Assembly (NCBI GenBank): GCA_015067255.1
Contig: SVMS01000014.1
Span: forward strand, 1 to 46,615
Direction of reading: 5' to 3'
Source: Oscillospiraceae bacterium
GTDB lineage: Bacteria > Bacillota > Clostridia > Oscillospirales > SIG519
DNA: 46,615 nt
Positions 24,704-33,810 of this stretch are shown here, one piece after another. The number at the start of each line of letters is the position of its first letter. The first letter of the stretch is position 1. The notes below the pieces were generated by a model. That model did no database searches. It was not told where the DNA came from and was given only the letters and a program-made list of their open reading frames with translations. The position numbers and the translations under genes are program-made.

Positions 24704-26806
24704 TTACATATCCTCCCAAAAAAACATTTTTGTTTTATATTGCTTTATATAGAAAGTGATTTCTTTACAGTTTTCTGCAATAACGTTGAAATCTTCATCA
24801 AAAATCCGAGCCTCATAGGGCAGACAAATCCTTTTTTCGCCCTCTGCTTTGGAATATAGGCCTATCATATGCCTGTTTGCGACAACAACATCGTCAGACT
24901 CACAGAAAATATTTATCGAGCATATTTTTGCCGCCATTCTCAAAGACTCTGCACAAAGACTCATTCCGCCGTAATAAAAGACTTTTCCGTTTTCTGTATC
25001 TTTATACGCAAAAGCACATTTGCCGCTGTCCTTAAAATATGCAAGCTCAGTTGCTGTACTGTCATCAATATAATAGACGGGGCTTACCTTTCTTTCGCAG
25101 ATAAACTTGTGGTCAAAGGGCAGGTCAACTGCGGTATTCTCATTATTTTCAAACTTTTTAACATCAAAGCCTGTAATTTCAGATAAATACTCACCCTTTG
25201 AAGTATCAGCTCCGAAAAGCCAAAAAACATTTCTTTTCTTTTTATTAAGCCAATTCTTAATACGGTTTTTCTTGTCCTCATCCATATAATAAGCGCCTGA
25301 GAATACATATAGCTTACAATCGTCTGCAGTGCCGTTCAAAATATCCTCAAGTAAATACTGTCCGAAGGATAAGCCGCTGTGATGAAAGGCTCCCATATTA
25401 TTTTCAAGAAATGATTTTGTAATGTCCCACGGCTCATAAACCGATTTTATACCGTCCTCGTCGCCTACAAGAGCAACGTCGGGACTTTCTCCCCACTTAT
25501 ATCGGGAGGCATATTGCAGATATGTTTTTATAAGCTTTTGATTGTTTTCCCACATTTCAGGGGAATTAAGCCAACCGTTTGCCCATAAATCCATCCACCA
25601 GATGCCCGTACCTCTGCTTATTATACCAAGCATATTTCTTCTGTGAATTTCCAACGTGTTTTCTAAATTGGAAACCTTATGATTGAACGGATCCCCTTCT
25701 CCCTTTCCGTCATCGGGAGAAAGATAGGTCTTTGTATCATCCTCAACAAACCAAAGCTTTCCCGCTGCTAAAATAGTATCTACCGGGGACATATAGGACA
25801 TATATCCGCCTTCCATACGGTCAAGATATCCTATGGGACTGCACAAAATATCAACATAAGGTGATTTTAACAGCTTGCCCAAGGAGTTATGTCCTGTTTT
25901 AGGGTCCCCAAGCTCAAAGAGATATCCGTAAAAATTCATAACAAGGCTTTTAAAGTTTGTTGCTCTTTTCACAGCCTCAGAAAGCTCGTCCATCATACGA
26001 ATATTGAAATCGGATATAAAGTCATAAAGGTCAGCTATATCGGGATTTGCTCTCAAATCCACGAAAATTTTATTTTTAGGATTTTTATCCTCTCTTATGT
26101 TTATATTGCAAGGTGGGATGGGGATTTTTATATTTCCTAACTCTACAGCCTTTCCCCACGCCCTGCTGATTGCTTCATCGGTTTTATATTTGTCGGTAAG
26201 ATATTCGTTAAATCTTCTTGTTGCCGCAGGACTTGTATCAACTCCGCTGACGTGTCCCATCATTGACATCCACTCACCTATTCCGGGCGGAAAAAGGTGA
26301 TAGCCGATAACACTTTTGTCATAACGCTCAATACTTTGAATATATCTGACAAGATGAACAAGGCCTGCTGTTCCCTGTTCTATCCATTTTTCATGGTAAA
26401 TGTTTATAATATCCTGTCTGTTATCCTCATACACGCCAAGTCCGTCTGCATCATTAGTTTTCCAAGCTTCAAGAGGCTGACGGGGTACATTTACTCTGAG
26501 GAAAATCTTTGCCTCAGGATCATTTTTCAAGACATATTCCATTGTTTCGTTAAAATGAGAAAAATCCTCTTCGTCTGCCAACGGAATATTCATTACCATA
26601 GAATGCATATGTACGCCGTGCTTTGCCGCCAGCTTAAACTCATCGGCAAGGGTGTTTCGCCAATCGTTTACCTCTGTATTGCCAAAAAACATAAAGGGCG
26701 GCATTTCTTCACCGTCAATAAAAATTCTCGGTGCACCGTTTTTTATTTTAAGCTCTGCCGTTACTCTCGGGTCTTTGCCTTGTATATGGCTGTAATCGTT
26801 TCTCAT
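24704..26806 (-). CDS. Cytoplasmic clan GH-A-like glycosidase (paralogue of the next upstream gene)
   Basis: This 700-residue protein lacks a signal peptide. It starts its barrel with PRIFIDGEEMPPFMFFGN and carries the expected two glutamates of clan GH-A: E178 in GIGEWM as candidate acid/base and E355 in LWFVEDDTKT as candidate nucleophile, with GIWWMDLWANGW further on. The closest broad resemblance is to GH42-type beta-galactosidases, but family assignment is tentative. It is clearly paralogous to the lipoprotein encoded upstream (26803-29067), sharing the same motifs and the MDLW block. Its ATG overlaps that gene's stop by four bases. Probable role: hydrolysis of imported fragments. Confidence 0.7.
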   Translation of the reverse strand: MRNDYSHIQGKDPRVTAELKIKNGAPRIFIDGEEMPPFMFFGNTEVNDWRNTLADEFKLAAKHGVHMHSMVMNIPLADEEDFSHFNETMEYVLKNDPEAKIFLRVNVPRQPLEAWKTNDADGLGVYEDNRQDIINIYHEKWIEQGTAGLVHLVRYIQSIERYDKSVIGYHLFPPGIGEWMSMMGHVSGVDTSPAATRRFNEYLTDKYKTDEAISRAWGKAVELGNIKIPIPPCNINIREDKNPKNKIFVDLRANPDIADLYDFISDFNIRMMDELSEAVKRATNFKSLVMNFYGYLFELGDPKTGHNSLGKLLKSPYVDILCSPIGYLDRMEGGYMSYMSPVDTILAAGKLWFVEDDTKTYLSPDDGKGEGDPFNHKVSNLENTLEIHRRNMLGIISRGTGIWWMDLWANGWLNSPEMWENNQKLIKTYLQYASRYKWGESPDVALVGDEDGIKSVYEPWDITKSFLENNMGAFHHSGLSFGQYLLEDILNGTADDCKLYVFSGAYYMDEDKKNRIKNWLNKKKRNVFWLFGADTSKGEYLSEITGFDVKKFENNENTAVDLPFDHKFICERKVSPVYYIDDSTATELAYFKDSGKCAFAYKDTENGKVFYYGGMSLCAESLRMAAKICSINIFCESDDVVVANRHMIGLYSKAEGEKRICLPYEARIFDEDFNVIAENCKEITFYIKQYKTKMFFWEDM

Positions 26807-29067
26807 TTTGCAATACCAACCTTTTTGATTTGAGCCTTATTGCCAAAGAAAAAGAATTTTGTCTGTCCTTTTTCCATAGAAACATTTATGCTCTCTACTC
26901 CCGAATACCATTTTTCCTCATAATAATCGTAAACGTCGGTTTTCATAGGAAGCTTTATGGTCTTTTCTCCGGCGGTAGCAGCGTGTACGCTTATAAAGTT
27001 GTGATTTCCCGTTAAAGTATCGTTTGTATCAATAAAGATGTTTGCGCCTGCGTATTTTGCCACAGCTCTTACAATAGACTCAGTAAGCAAGGTGCCGCCG
27101 TAGAAAACACTCTTATAGCCGTTTGTTTCTTTTGCCGCAAAGGAAACAAGTCCGTTAAGGTCATATTTTCCTAAGGTTACCGCTGTATCATCTTCAACAT
27201 AGAAATAGGGATTTGCGGTTTCGTCATTGAATATCTGTATTTTTCCGCTAAGCTCGTCAATTATCGGATGCTCAGAGGTTGCAAGCACTGTGCAAAGCGT
27301 TTCAGTTTCGTCCTTATGCTTTATATTCATTCCTGTAAGCTCTTTGATTTTTTCAGCGCTTTGACGTCCAAAGCCGTTTACCCAAAGAACCGTTTTACCC
27401 TTGTCTATAATATTCTTTTTGATATTTTCTGCTTCCTTGTCGCTTATATCCCAAGGATTAAGGAAGATATAAAGCTTTGCATCCACGTAATCGGATACAG
27501 CAACAGAGGTTTCATACAGGCCGAAAGTAACTCCGGCACTATAGAATATATTTTTCTGCTTATAGAACATATTCTCTACGAAGGTTGTAGTATTTGAAAT
27601 CATATTTACGCTTGATTCGTCAACAACAACTGCCACATCGGGCTTAAAGCCGTCAAAGGAAGCGGCATAATCGTTGTAAAGCTTTATCATTTTTTCGTAT
27701 TCATTCCAGTAAGCAGAGTTGTTTTGCCAGCCTGTGCCCCATAAATCCATCCAGTACATACCTATATTACGGGACAAAATAAGACCGAATTCTCTTTTCT
27801 GTATTTCGATAGCAGACTCTTCGCTCTCAGTTTTGAGATTGTATTCTGCGTCAGGCTCTTCGTATACAGAAACGTTACTATCAAGAGTTCTTAAATCGTT
27901 TTCCATTACCCAGAGCTTATTGTGCGCCGCAAGGGAGTCTGCCAATGACATAAGACCGCCTGTGCCACCTTCCATACGGTCGTTATAGGTAAGAGGACTG
28001 CTGATAATGTCAACATTTTCGTCCTCTAATATTTTTGTAAGTCCGTTGTGTGCGGATTTAGGACCGGGCACTTCCCACGCATATCCGTAGAAAGTCATAA
28101 ACAGACTTCTTCCGCCTGATGCCTCCTTAATGGTTTTTGCAAGCAGACAGATAATATCTGCCGCATTGTAGTTCAAGGCTTCGTAATAATCTACAAATCT
28201 TTGGTCCTCAGGAAGCTTCATTGTATTATAGTCCACCGCAGAGGTTAAACTGCTTCCGGGAGGTGCTTTTATTGTAATGTTATCAAAATCAACGCTGTCA
28301 TCTCCCCAAGCCTTGCGAAGCTCCTCAACAGTACCGTATTTTTCCTTTACGTACTCCTTGTAGCATTTAAGCATAGCTCTTGAAAAGTCAACGTCTTCCT
28401 GAGTGCTTTGGAACCATTCTCCGTAGCCGTAATGATATCCGATAACGGAATTTGAATATTTTTTATTGGAAAGAATATGTTCAACAAGCGCCTTTGCAGC
28501 ATTAACAGCATATGTAACTCTCTGTTCAGAGGCAAAGGACACGCTGTCTGCTCTTGTTCCGTCTTCGAAACGCTTTGCATCTCCCGGGAAAAGATCCTCC
28601 CAGAACATTGATTTTCCTGTGGAAGGTGATATTCTTATCATTATTTTAGCATCGGGATTTCTCTGAAGAATATAATTAAGCTTACTGTCGATAGGAGCAA
28701 AATCGTATACTTCGTCATCTACCATAGTGGCAAAATTTACTTCAGTCATTATTATACTGACACCGCTTCTTGTAGCCAAATCAATCTGACTTGACATAGT
28801 AGCCTGTGAGCCAAAAGTGAAAGAAGTGTTTCCCCAAAAGAAAAGAGGAGCTGTGTTCTTTCCGTCAATATAAAGTCTCGGAATGTTTCCTACGGTAACA
28901 ATTTTAGCCTCTGTAACGTCAGCATCTTTTCTTTGGAAATCAGACTGAGCGTCAAGGTTTACAGAGCCGTAAGCTCCGTAGCCGCCCGTTGTTGCCGTGT
29001 TTCCCGAACAACTGCAAATAAAACATAAAATAAGAACAATAGAAACAAACAAAGCTGTTTTTTTCAT
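26803..29067 (-). CDS. Surface lipoprotein clan GH-A-like glycosidase
   Basis: This 754-residue protein begins with a lipoprotein signal (VLILCFICSC, cysteine about 20) and a short spacer, so it should be anchored outside the cell. The barrel starts PRLYIDGKNTAPLFFWGN. Candidate acid/base is E217 in YGYGEWFQ and candidate nucleophile E389 in LWVMENDLRT, followed by GMYWMDLWGTGW. These motifs align one for one with the cytoplasmic paralogue downstream. The C-terminal part (about 480-754) resembles a Rossmann-like domain followed by a beta domain, as in GH42-type enzymes. AAAGGGTG precedes the ATG. Substrate is not known; a shared substrate at two cellular sites is the simplest idea. Confidence 0.7.
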   Translation of the reverse strand: MKKTALFVSIVLILCFICSCSGNTATTGGYGAYGSVNLDAQSDFQRKDADVTEAKIVTVGNIPRLYIDGKNTAPLFFWGNTSFTFGSQATMSSQIDLATRSGVSIIMTEVNFATMVDDEVYDFAPIDSKLNYILQRNPDAKIMIRISPSTGKSMFWEDLFPGDAKRFEDGTRADSVSFASEQRVTYAVNAAKALVEHILSNKKYSNSVIGYHYGYGEWFQSTQEDVDFSRAMLKCYKEYVKEKYGTVEELRKAWGDDSVDFDNITIKAPPGSSLTSAVDYNTMKLPEDQRFVDYYEALNYNAADIICLLAKTIKEASGGRSLFMTFYGYAWEVPGPKSAHNGLTKILEDENVDIISSPLTYNDRMEGGTGGLMSLADSLAAHNKLWVMENDLRTLDSNVSVYEEPDAEYNLKTESEESAIEIQKREFGLILSRNIGMYWMDLWGTGWQNNSAYWNEYEKMIKLYNDYAASFDGFKPDVAVVVDESSVNMISNTTTFVENMFYKQKNIFYSAGVTFGLYETSVAVSDYVDAKLYIFLNPWDISDKEAENIKKNIIDKGKTVLWVNGFGRQSAEKIKELTGMNIKHKDETETLCTVLATSEHPIIDELSGKIQIFNDETANPYFYVEDDTAVTLGKYDLNGLVSFAAKETNGYKSVFYGGTLLTESIVRAVAKYAGANIFIDTNDTLTGNHNFISVHAATAGEKTIKLPMKTDVYDYYEEKWYSGVESINVSMEKGQTKFFFFGNKAQIKKVGIAK

Positions 29068-29087
29068 TTTATCACCCTTTTAACGAG

Positions 29088-29933
29088 TTATTTTTTCTTT
29101 TGAATTGACTTCATAACAAAAAATGTTACTACAGAAGCTACCGCCGCAGCCGCAAGTGCAATTACTATAGTTGCCCATAGAGGCACGCAAACGCCATGGT
29201 CTTTATCTTCGTCAGCATCGTTATCTGTTACCTGAGATGAAGATGACTGATTTTCAGAGGGCTCCTGTGAAGATGTGGGCTGAGAAGGCTCTGAAGAAGG
29301 CTCTGAAGATGGCTCCGAAGAAGGTGTTGAAGACACCTGTGAAGAAGATGAAGGCTGTTCAGAGGATGCAGGAGAATCTGCTGTTTTATATTTTAAAACA
29401 TTTCCGCTGAAATCAATATTGTCAAAATTATCTACCCTAACCCATTTTTTTGTTTCAGGTGTATAGAGATATTTATTTGCCGCAATTGTATCTCCGTCGG
29501 AAGTAAGAAGTCCTTCTTTGAACTCAATGGTATGCATTTCATCTCTTTCAAACTGTAAATAGGGCTTTGAACGGTCAAACCAAAGAGAGAGTTTACTCTG
29601 AGTAGGAGTATCTCCTGCAAGGAAATGCACCATTACCTGATATTCGTCTCCGCCGCTTTTCTTAATCCAATCCATTACGCTTTTACCGTCAAGATAAAGA
29701 AATTTTCTAAAAGAAGAAGCACACTCATTGTCAAGGCCCTGAAGGTTACTTAAAAGCGTGGTTTTTTTGTTAATAAGTATAGTTACAAAATGACAGCTTG
29801 CATCCTGAGAAACCTCTATTCCGTTTCCGCCGTTCATTATTTCAAAGCTTGCTGTTACAGTTTCTGCGGATACTGCTGTTGCAAAAGAAATTCCAAGCAC
29901 TAAGCAAAGAATAAGAGATATTATTTTCTTCAT
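29088..29933 (-). CDS. Membrane-anchored protein with one copy of the island's repeated module
   Basis: The product has 281 residues. A signal peptide (1 to about 23, ending VSA) is followed by one diverged copy of the module (about 25-165: SNLQGLDNECASSFRKFLYLDG region, YQVMVHF, LSLWFD). A flexible linker very rich in Ser, Pro and Glu (about 184-235) and an acidic stretch lead to a C-terminal membrane helix (about 251-273) and a lysine tail. The layout suggests a binding domain held away from the membrane through the cell wall. The ATG at 29933 is chosen because AAAGGA lies nine bases upstream; an ATG at 29942 touches that site. I do not recognise a named family. Confidence 0.72.
   Translation of the reverse strand: MKKIISLILCLVLGISFATAVSAETVTASFEIMNGGNGIEVSQDASCHFVTILINKKTTLLSNLQGLDNECASSFRKFLYLDGKSVMDWIKKSGGDEYQVMVHFLAGDTPTQSKLSLWFDRSKPYLQFERDEMHTIEFKEGLLTSDGDTIAANKYLYTPETKKWVRVDNFDNIDFSGNVLKYKTADSPASSEQPSSSSQVSSTPSSEPSSEPSSEPSQPTSSQEPSENQSSSSQVTDNDADEDKDHGVCVPLWATIVIALAAAAVASVVTFFVMKSIQKKK
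29287..29334. repeat. 12-bp tandem repeat coding for the Ser/Pro/Glu linker
   Basis: Four consecutive 12-base units (two GGCTCTGAAGAA-type, then GGCTCCGAAGAA and a diverged unit) lie in frame in the membrane-anchored protein gene and encode repeated SSEP on the minus strand. Copy number could vary by slippage and so change linker length. Confidence 0.7.
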
Positions 29934-29934
29934 A

Positions 29935-31869
29935 TTAACCATTCCTTTTTTGTTTTATCATTATTGTTGTAAAAAGTATGAAAATTGCCGATGCAAGTAT
30001 GCTTAAATAAATAATATTATCAGAGGTTTCGGGATTTGAAACTACTCCCGCACCCCATTCCCGAGAAGAAGCTGAATAATTAAAGAGCTGTGCTTCAAAG
30101 GTATATCCGTTAACAGTAAGCTGAGGCTTTATTTCGATAGAGCAATTATTATCAGCTGTCCAAGAAAAATCGTTTGAAGCAGAAACCCAGATATCAAAGC
30201 TGTCGCCGTTGGCAGAAAAATGTATCATAGCTTTATAGTTGTCCCCTGAGTCTGTGCAAAGCTTGTCAATTGATTTTCCGTTAAGTATAATATTTTTTCT
30301 GATGCTGTTTTTAAGCTCCTCAAGCTCACTCTTTGTGCTTGCCTGAATATTTCCTTCAACTGTGCCTATAGATTTTGAAAGAGTAACAGTTATTTTCTTG
30401 AAGTTGGGATCATCTGTATCTGTAAATTTACTTACCGATGTAATCTTTACGCTCTTATCTTCAACATAATCATTGGAAGCGTCTTCGTTTTCTGCTGTAA
30501 GCTCTGCTGTCCAAAGCTTTGTTTCGGGGTCAAAGGTGCATTTGAAAGGCTTTATTTTTATTCCGTTTGCCGTTACGCCTGATACTACTCTGAAAACTGT
30601 CTTTTTATCAAGACCTGCGTTAAAAGGATTGCTTGCTCCCATCCATACTGACAGAGCAGAGCCGCCCTTTATAATGTGAAGCATAGCGACGTATTGGTCG
30701 CCTGTGTCCTCCATTGCTTCTCCTACGCTTTTTCCGTTTATAAACATCTTATCTTTATAATTTACATATTCGCTGTCAGTTGAATTTTGAAGCTGATAAA
30801 GCTCAACATTTGCGCTGTTATCAAAATCTATTTCAAAGTATATATGGCTTTCAGAAACCATAAACTCAGAAACTGAAACAGGGCTCATATCTGTTACTAC
30901 AGGAGGAGGAATTGTGCCGCCACCGTTGTTGTCATCGTAATCATCGTCGTCATCATCATTTTCGTCATAAGGCTCAACAGCCCATGTAGCACTCTGTGCG
31001 GTAAAGGTACATTTTACGGGATTTACCTTATATCCGTTTATAACAAGTCCCTCTTTAACTATAACAACTGCATCTGCAGTAGTTGAAAGGGAGACTTTAT
31101 TTGTCAGTCCTGTCCATATGGCAATATGTGCACCGTTATTTTCGGTGTGAATCATAACCTCATAATCTCCGCCCTCTGTCAGTGCCTGAGAAACACTTTT
31201 ACCGTTTATTATAATACAGCTTCCTACAAGAGCTTTAAGAGTTGCATCGGAGGATGCTTGCATATGAGCGTAATCTGCCTGTACGTTTTTGTCAAAATAC
31301 ATCTGGAAAAAGATATAATTGGGATCGGAAGCCACATCAATAGGCTTTAATCCCGTTATATTTACTGTGTCTGTGGGCACTTGAGAAGGCTGTCCTGCTT
31401 TTGCCCATAGAGTTGTTGAAGCTGTATAATTATATTTTACTGCTCCAATATTATATCCGCCAAGCTCAAGACCTTCTTTTATTTCTATATTGGCATCTGA
31501 AGAAATAGTTATATTAAATACATTCTGAAGGTCTATCCATATACAAATTCCGTTTTGGTTTATACTTACCATTGCGGCATAATCGTGTCCTGCAAGAGTA
31601 CAGCCCTCTCCGACTGCTTTTCCGTTGATATATATTTTTTCTCTTACAGCTGTTTTAATTGCCGCATCGGCAGATGCCTGCAAATTTACAACCTGATCAG
31701 TTGCAAGAGCCTTATCAGTATCAATATCAAGGATATAATAATTTCCCTGTACCCTGCTTCTGACACCTGTTACGTTTGCGGTTTCAGTAACAGCAAATAC
31801 CGATATAAAGGTTACTGCCTGAATAAGCACTGCAACAATAAGTACCAATGAAATAAATGTCTTTTTCAT
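29935..31869 (-). CDS. Membrane-anchored protein with four copies of the repeated module
   Basis: The 644-residue product has an N-terminal signal peptide (about 1-26) and four copies of the island module at about 30-155, 168-296, 330-454 and 472-604. Each copy contains the anchors NLQAS or similar, INGKS, a Gly-Asp-Tyr segment with AM(I/V/L)H or S, and a final tryptophan. An Asp-rich linker (about 303-318) splits the copies two and two. A C-terminal membrane helix (about 620-637) and basic tail end the protein. No catalytic motif is seen; a glycan-binding or scaffolding surface role is inferred. The ATG at 31869 has GGAGAAG upstream; an in-frame TTG at 31893 lacks one. The following gene starts two bases after its stop. 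Confidence 0.75.
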   Translation of the reverse strand: MKKTFISLVLIVAVLIQAVTFISVFAVTETANVTGVRSRVQGNYYILDIDTDKALATDQVVNLQASADAAIKTAVREKIYINGKAVGEGCTLAGHDYAAMVSINQNGICIWIDLQNVFNITISSDANIEIKEGLELGGYNIGAVKYNYTASTTLWAKAGQPSQVPTDTVNITGLKPIDVASDPNYIFFQMYFDKNVQADYAHMQASSDATLKALVGSCIIINGKSVSQALTEGGDYEVMIHTENNGAHIAIWTGLTNKVSLSTTADAVVIVKEGLVINGYKVNPVKCTFTAQSATWAVEPYDENDDDDDDYDDNNGGGTIPPPVVTDMSPVSVSEFMVSESHIYFEIDFDNSANVELYQLQNSTDSEYVNYKDKMFINGKSVGEAMEDTGDQYVAMLHIIKGGSALSVWMGASNPFNAGLDKKTVFRVVSGVTANGIKIKPFKCTFDPETKLWTAELTAENEDASNDYVEDKSVKITSVSKFTDTDDPNFKKITVTLSKSIGTVEGNIQASTKSELEELKNSIRKNIILNGKSIDKLCTDSGDNYKAMIHFSANGDSFDIWVSASNDFSWTADNNCSIEIKPQLTVNGYTFEAQLFNYSASSREWGAGVVSNPETSDNIIYLSILASAIFILFTTIMIKQKRNG

Positions 31870-31947
31870 AGTTCTTCTCCATTCTGCACTCAAGCTTTTT
31901 TGTAGAATTTACCGTATTTAAAGCGGCAACGGTAATGCCGTTTTTGA

Positions 31948-32901
31948 TTAGCCTACTATTCCCGTTTTTTCAATGCTTTCCGTAAAGAACTTTTGCAAGA
32001 AAGCATACATTATTACCAAGGGAATAACCGTTAAAAAGCAGCCTGCCTGAATAAGCGTTACGCTTTGGAAACGGTCTATCGCAGCTCCTAAGGGGCTGAG
32101 AAGCGAAAGGTTATCGGACAAATACTGGAGAGAAGAGGAAACGGTTTTAACGTTATCCAAAAATACCGTGGAATAAAAAGTATCGTTCCAATACCATACG
32201 GAAGAGAAAAGAAATGTAGTAAGTATGGCAGGTCGTGCAATAGGCACCATTATCTTCAAAAAGCATCTGAAAGCACCGCAGCCGTCAATATATGCGGCTT
32301 CCTCCAGCTCCTTGGCAACATTTCTGAAAAACTGCCTGAAAATGAAGATAAATAAGCCTGACCTTATTCCCATTCCAAACATCGAGGGAAGATACAGCAC
32401 CAAGGGAGTATCAAGAATATTAACTCCGCTGAAATCTCCCGTAAATATAAATTTAATTGTTGAAATAATATAGAATGCATCAAAATTACGGTACTGCAAA
32501 AACGAGGATATGACCGTTGTTGAGGGCGGTACTATTATAGTAAAAATAACTATTGCAAAAAGTATATTTTTAAAGCGTATGGGAAACCTTGCAAAGCCAT
32601 ACCCTACCATACAGCACACAGCTGTCTGTATAACAACGCTTATAGCATCAAGATAAAAAGTATTAAATAAAGCCTTTGGATAGTCTATAAAATTCCATAC
32701 CGAAATAACGTTTTCAAGGGTAAACTGAGTGGGTATCCATACTATATTGGGGTCCTCAACCTGAGCCGCCGGACGAAAAGCAATACTGATTATATAGAGT
32801 AAAGGATATAGCACTATATAAGATATTTCCAATAAAAGTATTGCTCTGACAATGGCATATGCTATATGCCGTGTTGTTTTTAAAGCGTGTATCTTTGTCA
32901 T
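31948..32901 (-). CDS. Carbohydrate ABC transporter permease, MalG type (importer 2)
   Basis: The membrane protein has 317 residues and six predicted helices. The cytoplasmic EAA loop that contacts the ATPase is clear (EEAAYIDGCGAFRCFLKI, then MVPIARPA, about 215-240). MalG-type subunits pair with MalF-type ones, here the gene directly upstream. GAGGTGAG lies at the end of that gene, just before this ATG. The likely binding protein is the lipoprotein at 23446-24702. No ATPase gene is nearby. Confidence 0.93.
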   Translation of the reverse strand: MTKIHALKTTRHIAYAIVRAILLLEISYIVLYPLLYIISIAFRPAAQVEDPNIVWIPTQFTLENVISVWNFIDYPKALFNTFYLDAISVVIQTAVCCMVGYGFARFPIRFKNILFAIVIFTIIVPPSTTVISSFLQYRNFDAFYIISTIKFIFTGDFSGVNILDTPLVLYLPSMFGMGIRSGLFIFIFRQFFRNVAKELEEAAYIDGCGAFRCFLKIMVPIARPAILTTFLFSSVWYWNDTFYSTVFLDNVKTVSSSLQYLSDNLSLLSPLGAAIDRFQSVTLIQAGCFLTVIPLVIMYAFLQKFFTESIEKTGIVG

Positions 32902-32910
32902 ATTCTCACC

Positions 32911-33810
32911 TCAATACTCGCTATGTTTCGTATTTCTTCCCACGAAGAAGAATACAAGTGCCAGCACAATCATTATAAGTACAAAATAGCCCCACGACAT
33001 AGCACTTGCATATGCATAGCGCATATTTTCCTTGTATGCAACATCTATAAGCTTGATAACAGGGTTATCATAGCCTGTAAAGGAGTCAATAATACTGTAT
33101 ACAGTAGCTACAAGTACAGTGGGCAACAGCATAGGAAATGTTATTTTCCAGAACGAAATCCAAGCGTTTGCACCCTCAATCTGCGCTGCCTCATAAAAGG
33201 ATTTGGGAATTGACTGTATTGCACTCAGAAAAAGCAATATCTGTATTCCGCTTTGCCATATGAGGTCAAAAATATTGTTTATTACTCCCGTAAGGGCTTC
33301 TGTAATTTTTGAAGGTACATTCATATTGTTGAGCATAGATGTAATTCCCGTAGCATTGAAAAGAGTTGAATTAACATCGCCCTTCATTATGTTCTGTGCA
33401 AATATATCATTTTTCAAAAGCGTTATTACTATTGAAGAGGCGATTATAACGGGTAAAAACAGTACAACTCTGGAAAAAGTTCTTCCTATAAATTTCTTGC
33501 TTAAAATAAGTCCTAAAAACAAGCTTATGGCAAGAATAAGAGGCACTTCCGAAACAATGTTTTTAAAAGCGTCTAACAAAGCAGGCAGGTATTCTGTATT
33601 TTCAAAGAAAATTTCATTATAGTTTTTAAAGCCTATCCATGCGCTTTCTATTCCGTCAGCTCCGAAGCTTATGCTCGAAAAGCTATAATACAGCGAATAA
33701 GCAATAGGCTTTATAAAAAACAAAACCAAGCCTATAAGCCACGGCAAAATAAACATTATTCCGTATCTTTCAAGCCTTTTTTCATAGGAGCTCCTGCTTT
33801 TAATTTTCAT
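32911..33810 (-). CDS. Sugar ABC transporter permease, MalF type (importer 2)
   Basis: A 299-residue membrane protein with six predicted helices and a recognisable EAA loop (FYEAAQIEGANAWISFWKI, then TFPMLLP, near 205-230). Together with the MalG-type protein it forms the translocation pore. The ATG at 33810 is preferred because AAAGGGGG lies eight bases upstream within the end of the DUF5696 gene; an in-frame TTG at 33816 sits two bases after that site. The 11-base overlap with the DUF5696 gene implies coupled translation. Confidence 0.93.
   Translation of the reverse strand: MKIKSRSSYEKRLERYGIMFILPWLIGLVLFFIKPIAYSLYYSFSSISFGADGIESAWIGFKNYNEIFFENTEYLPALLDAFKNIVSEVPLILAISLFLGLILSKKFIGRTFSRVVLFLPVIIASSIVITLLKNDIFAQNIMKGDVNSTLFNATGITSMLNNMNVPSKITEALTGVINNIFDLIWQSGIQILLFLSAIQSIPKSFYEAAQIEGANAWISFWKITFPMLLPTVLVATVYSIIDSFTGYDNPVIKLIDVAYKENMRYAYASAMSWGYFVLIMIVLALVFFFVGRNTKHSEY

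Noticed and set aside
29270-29345. Short direct repeats that could suggest a CRISPR-like or other non-coding array
   Set aside because: The 12-base units are in frame, lie inside a gene and encode a Ser/Pro/Glu linker; there are no spacers.
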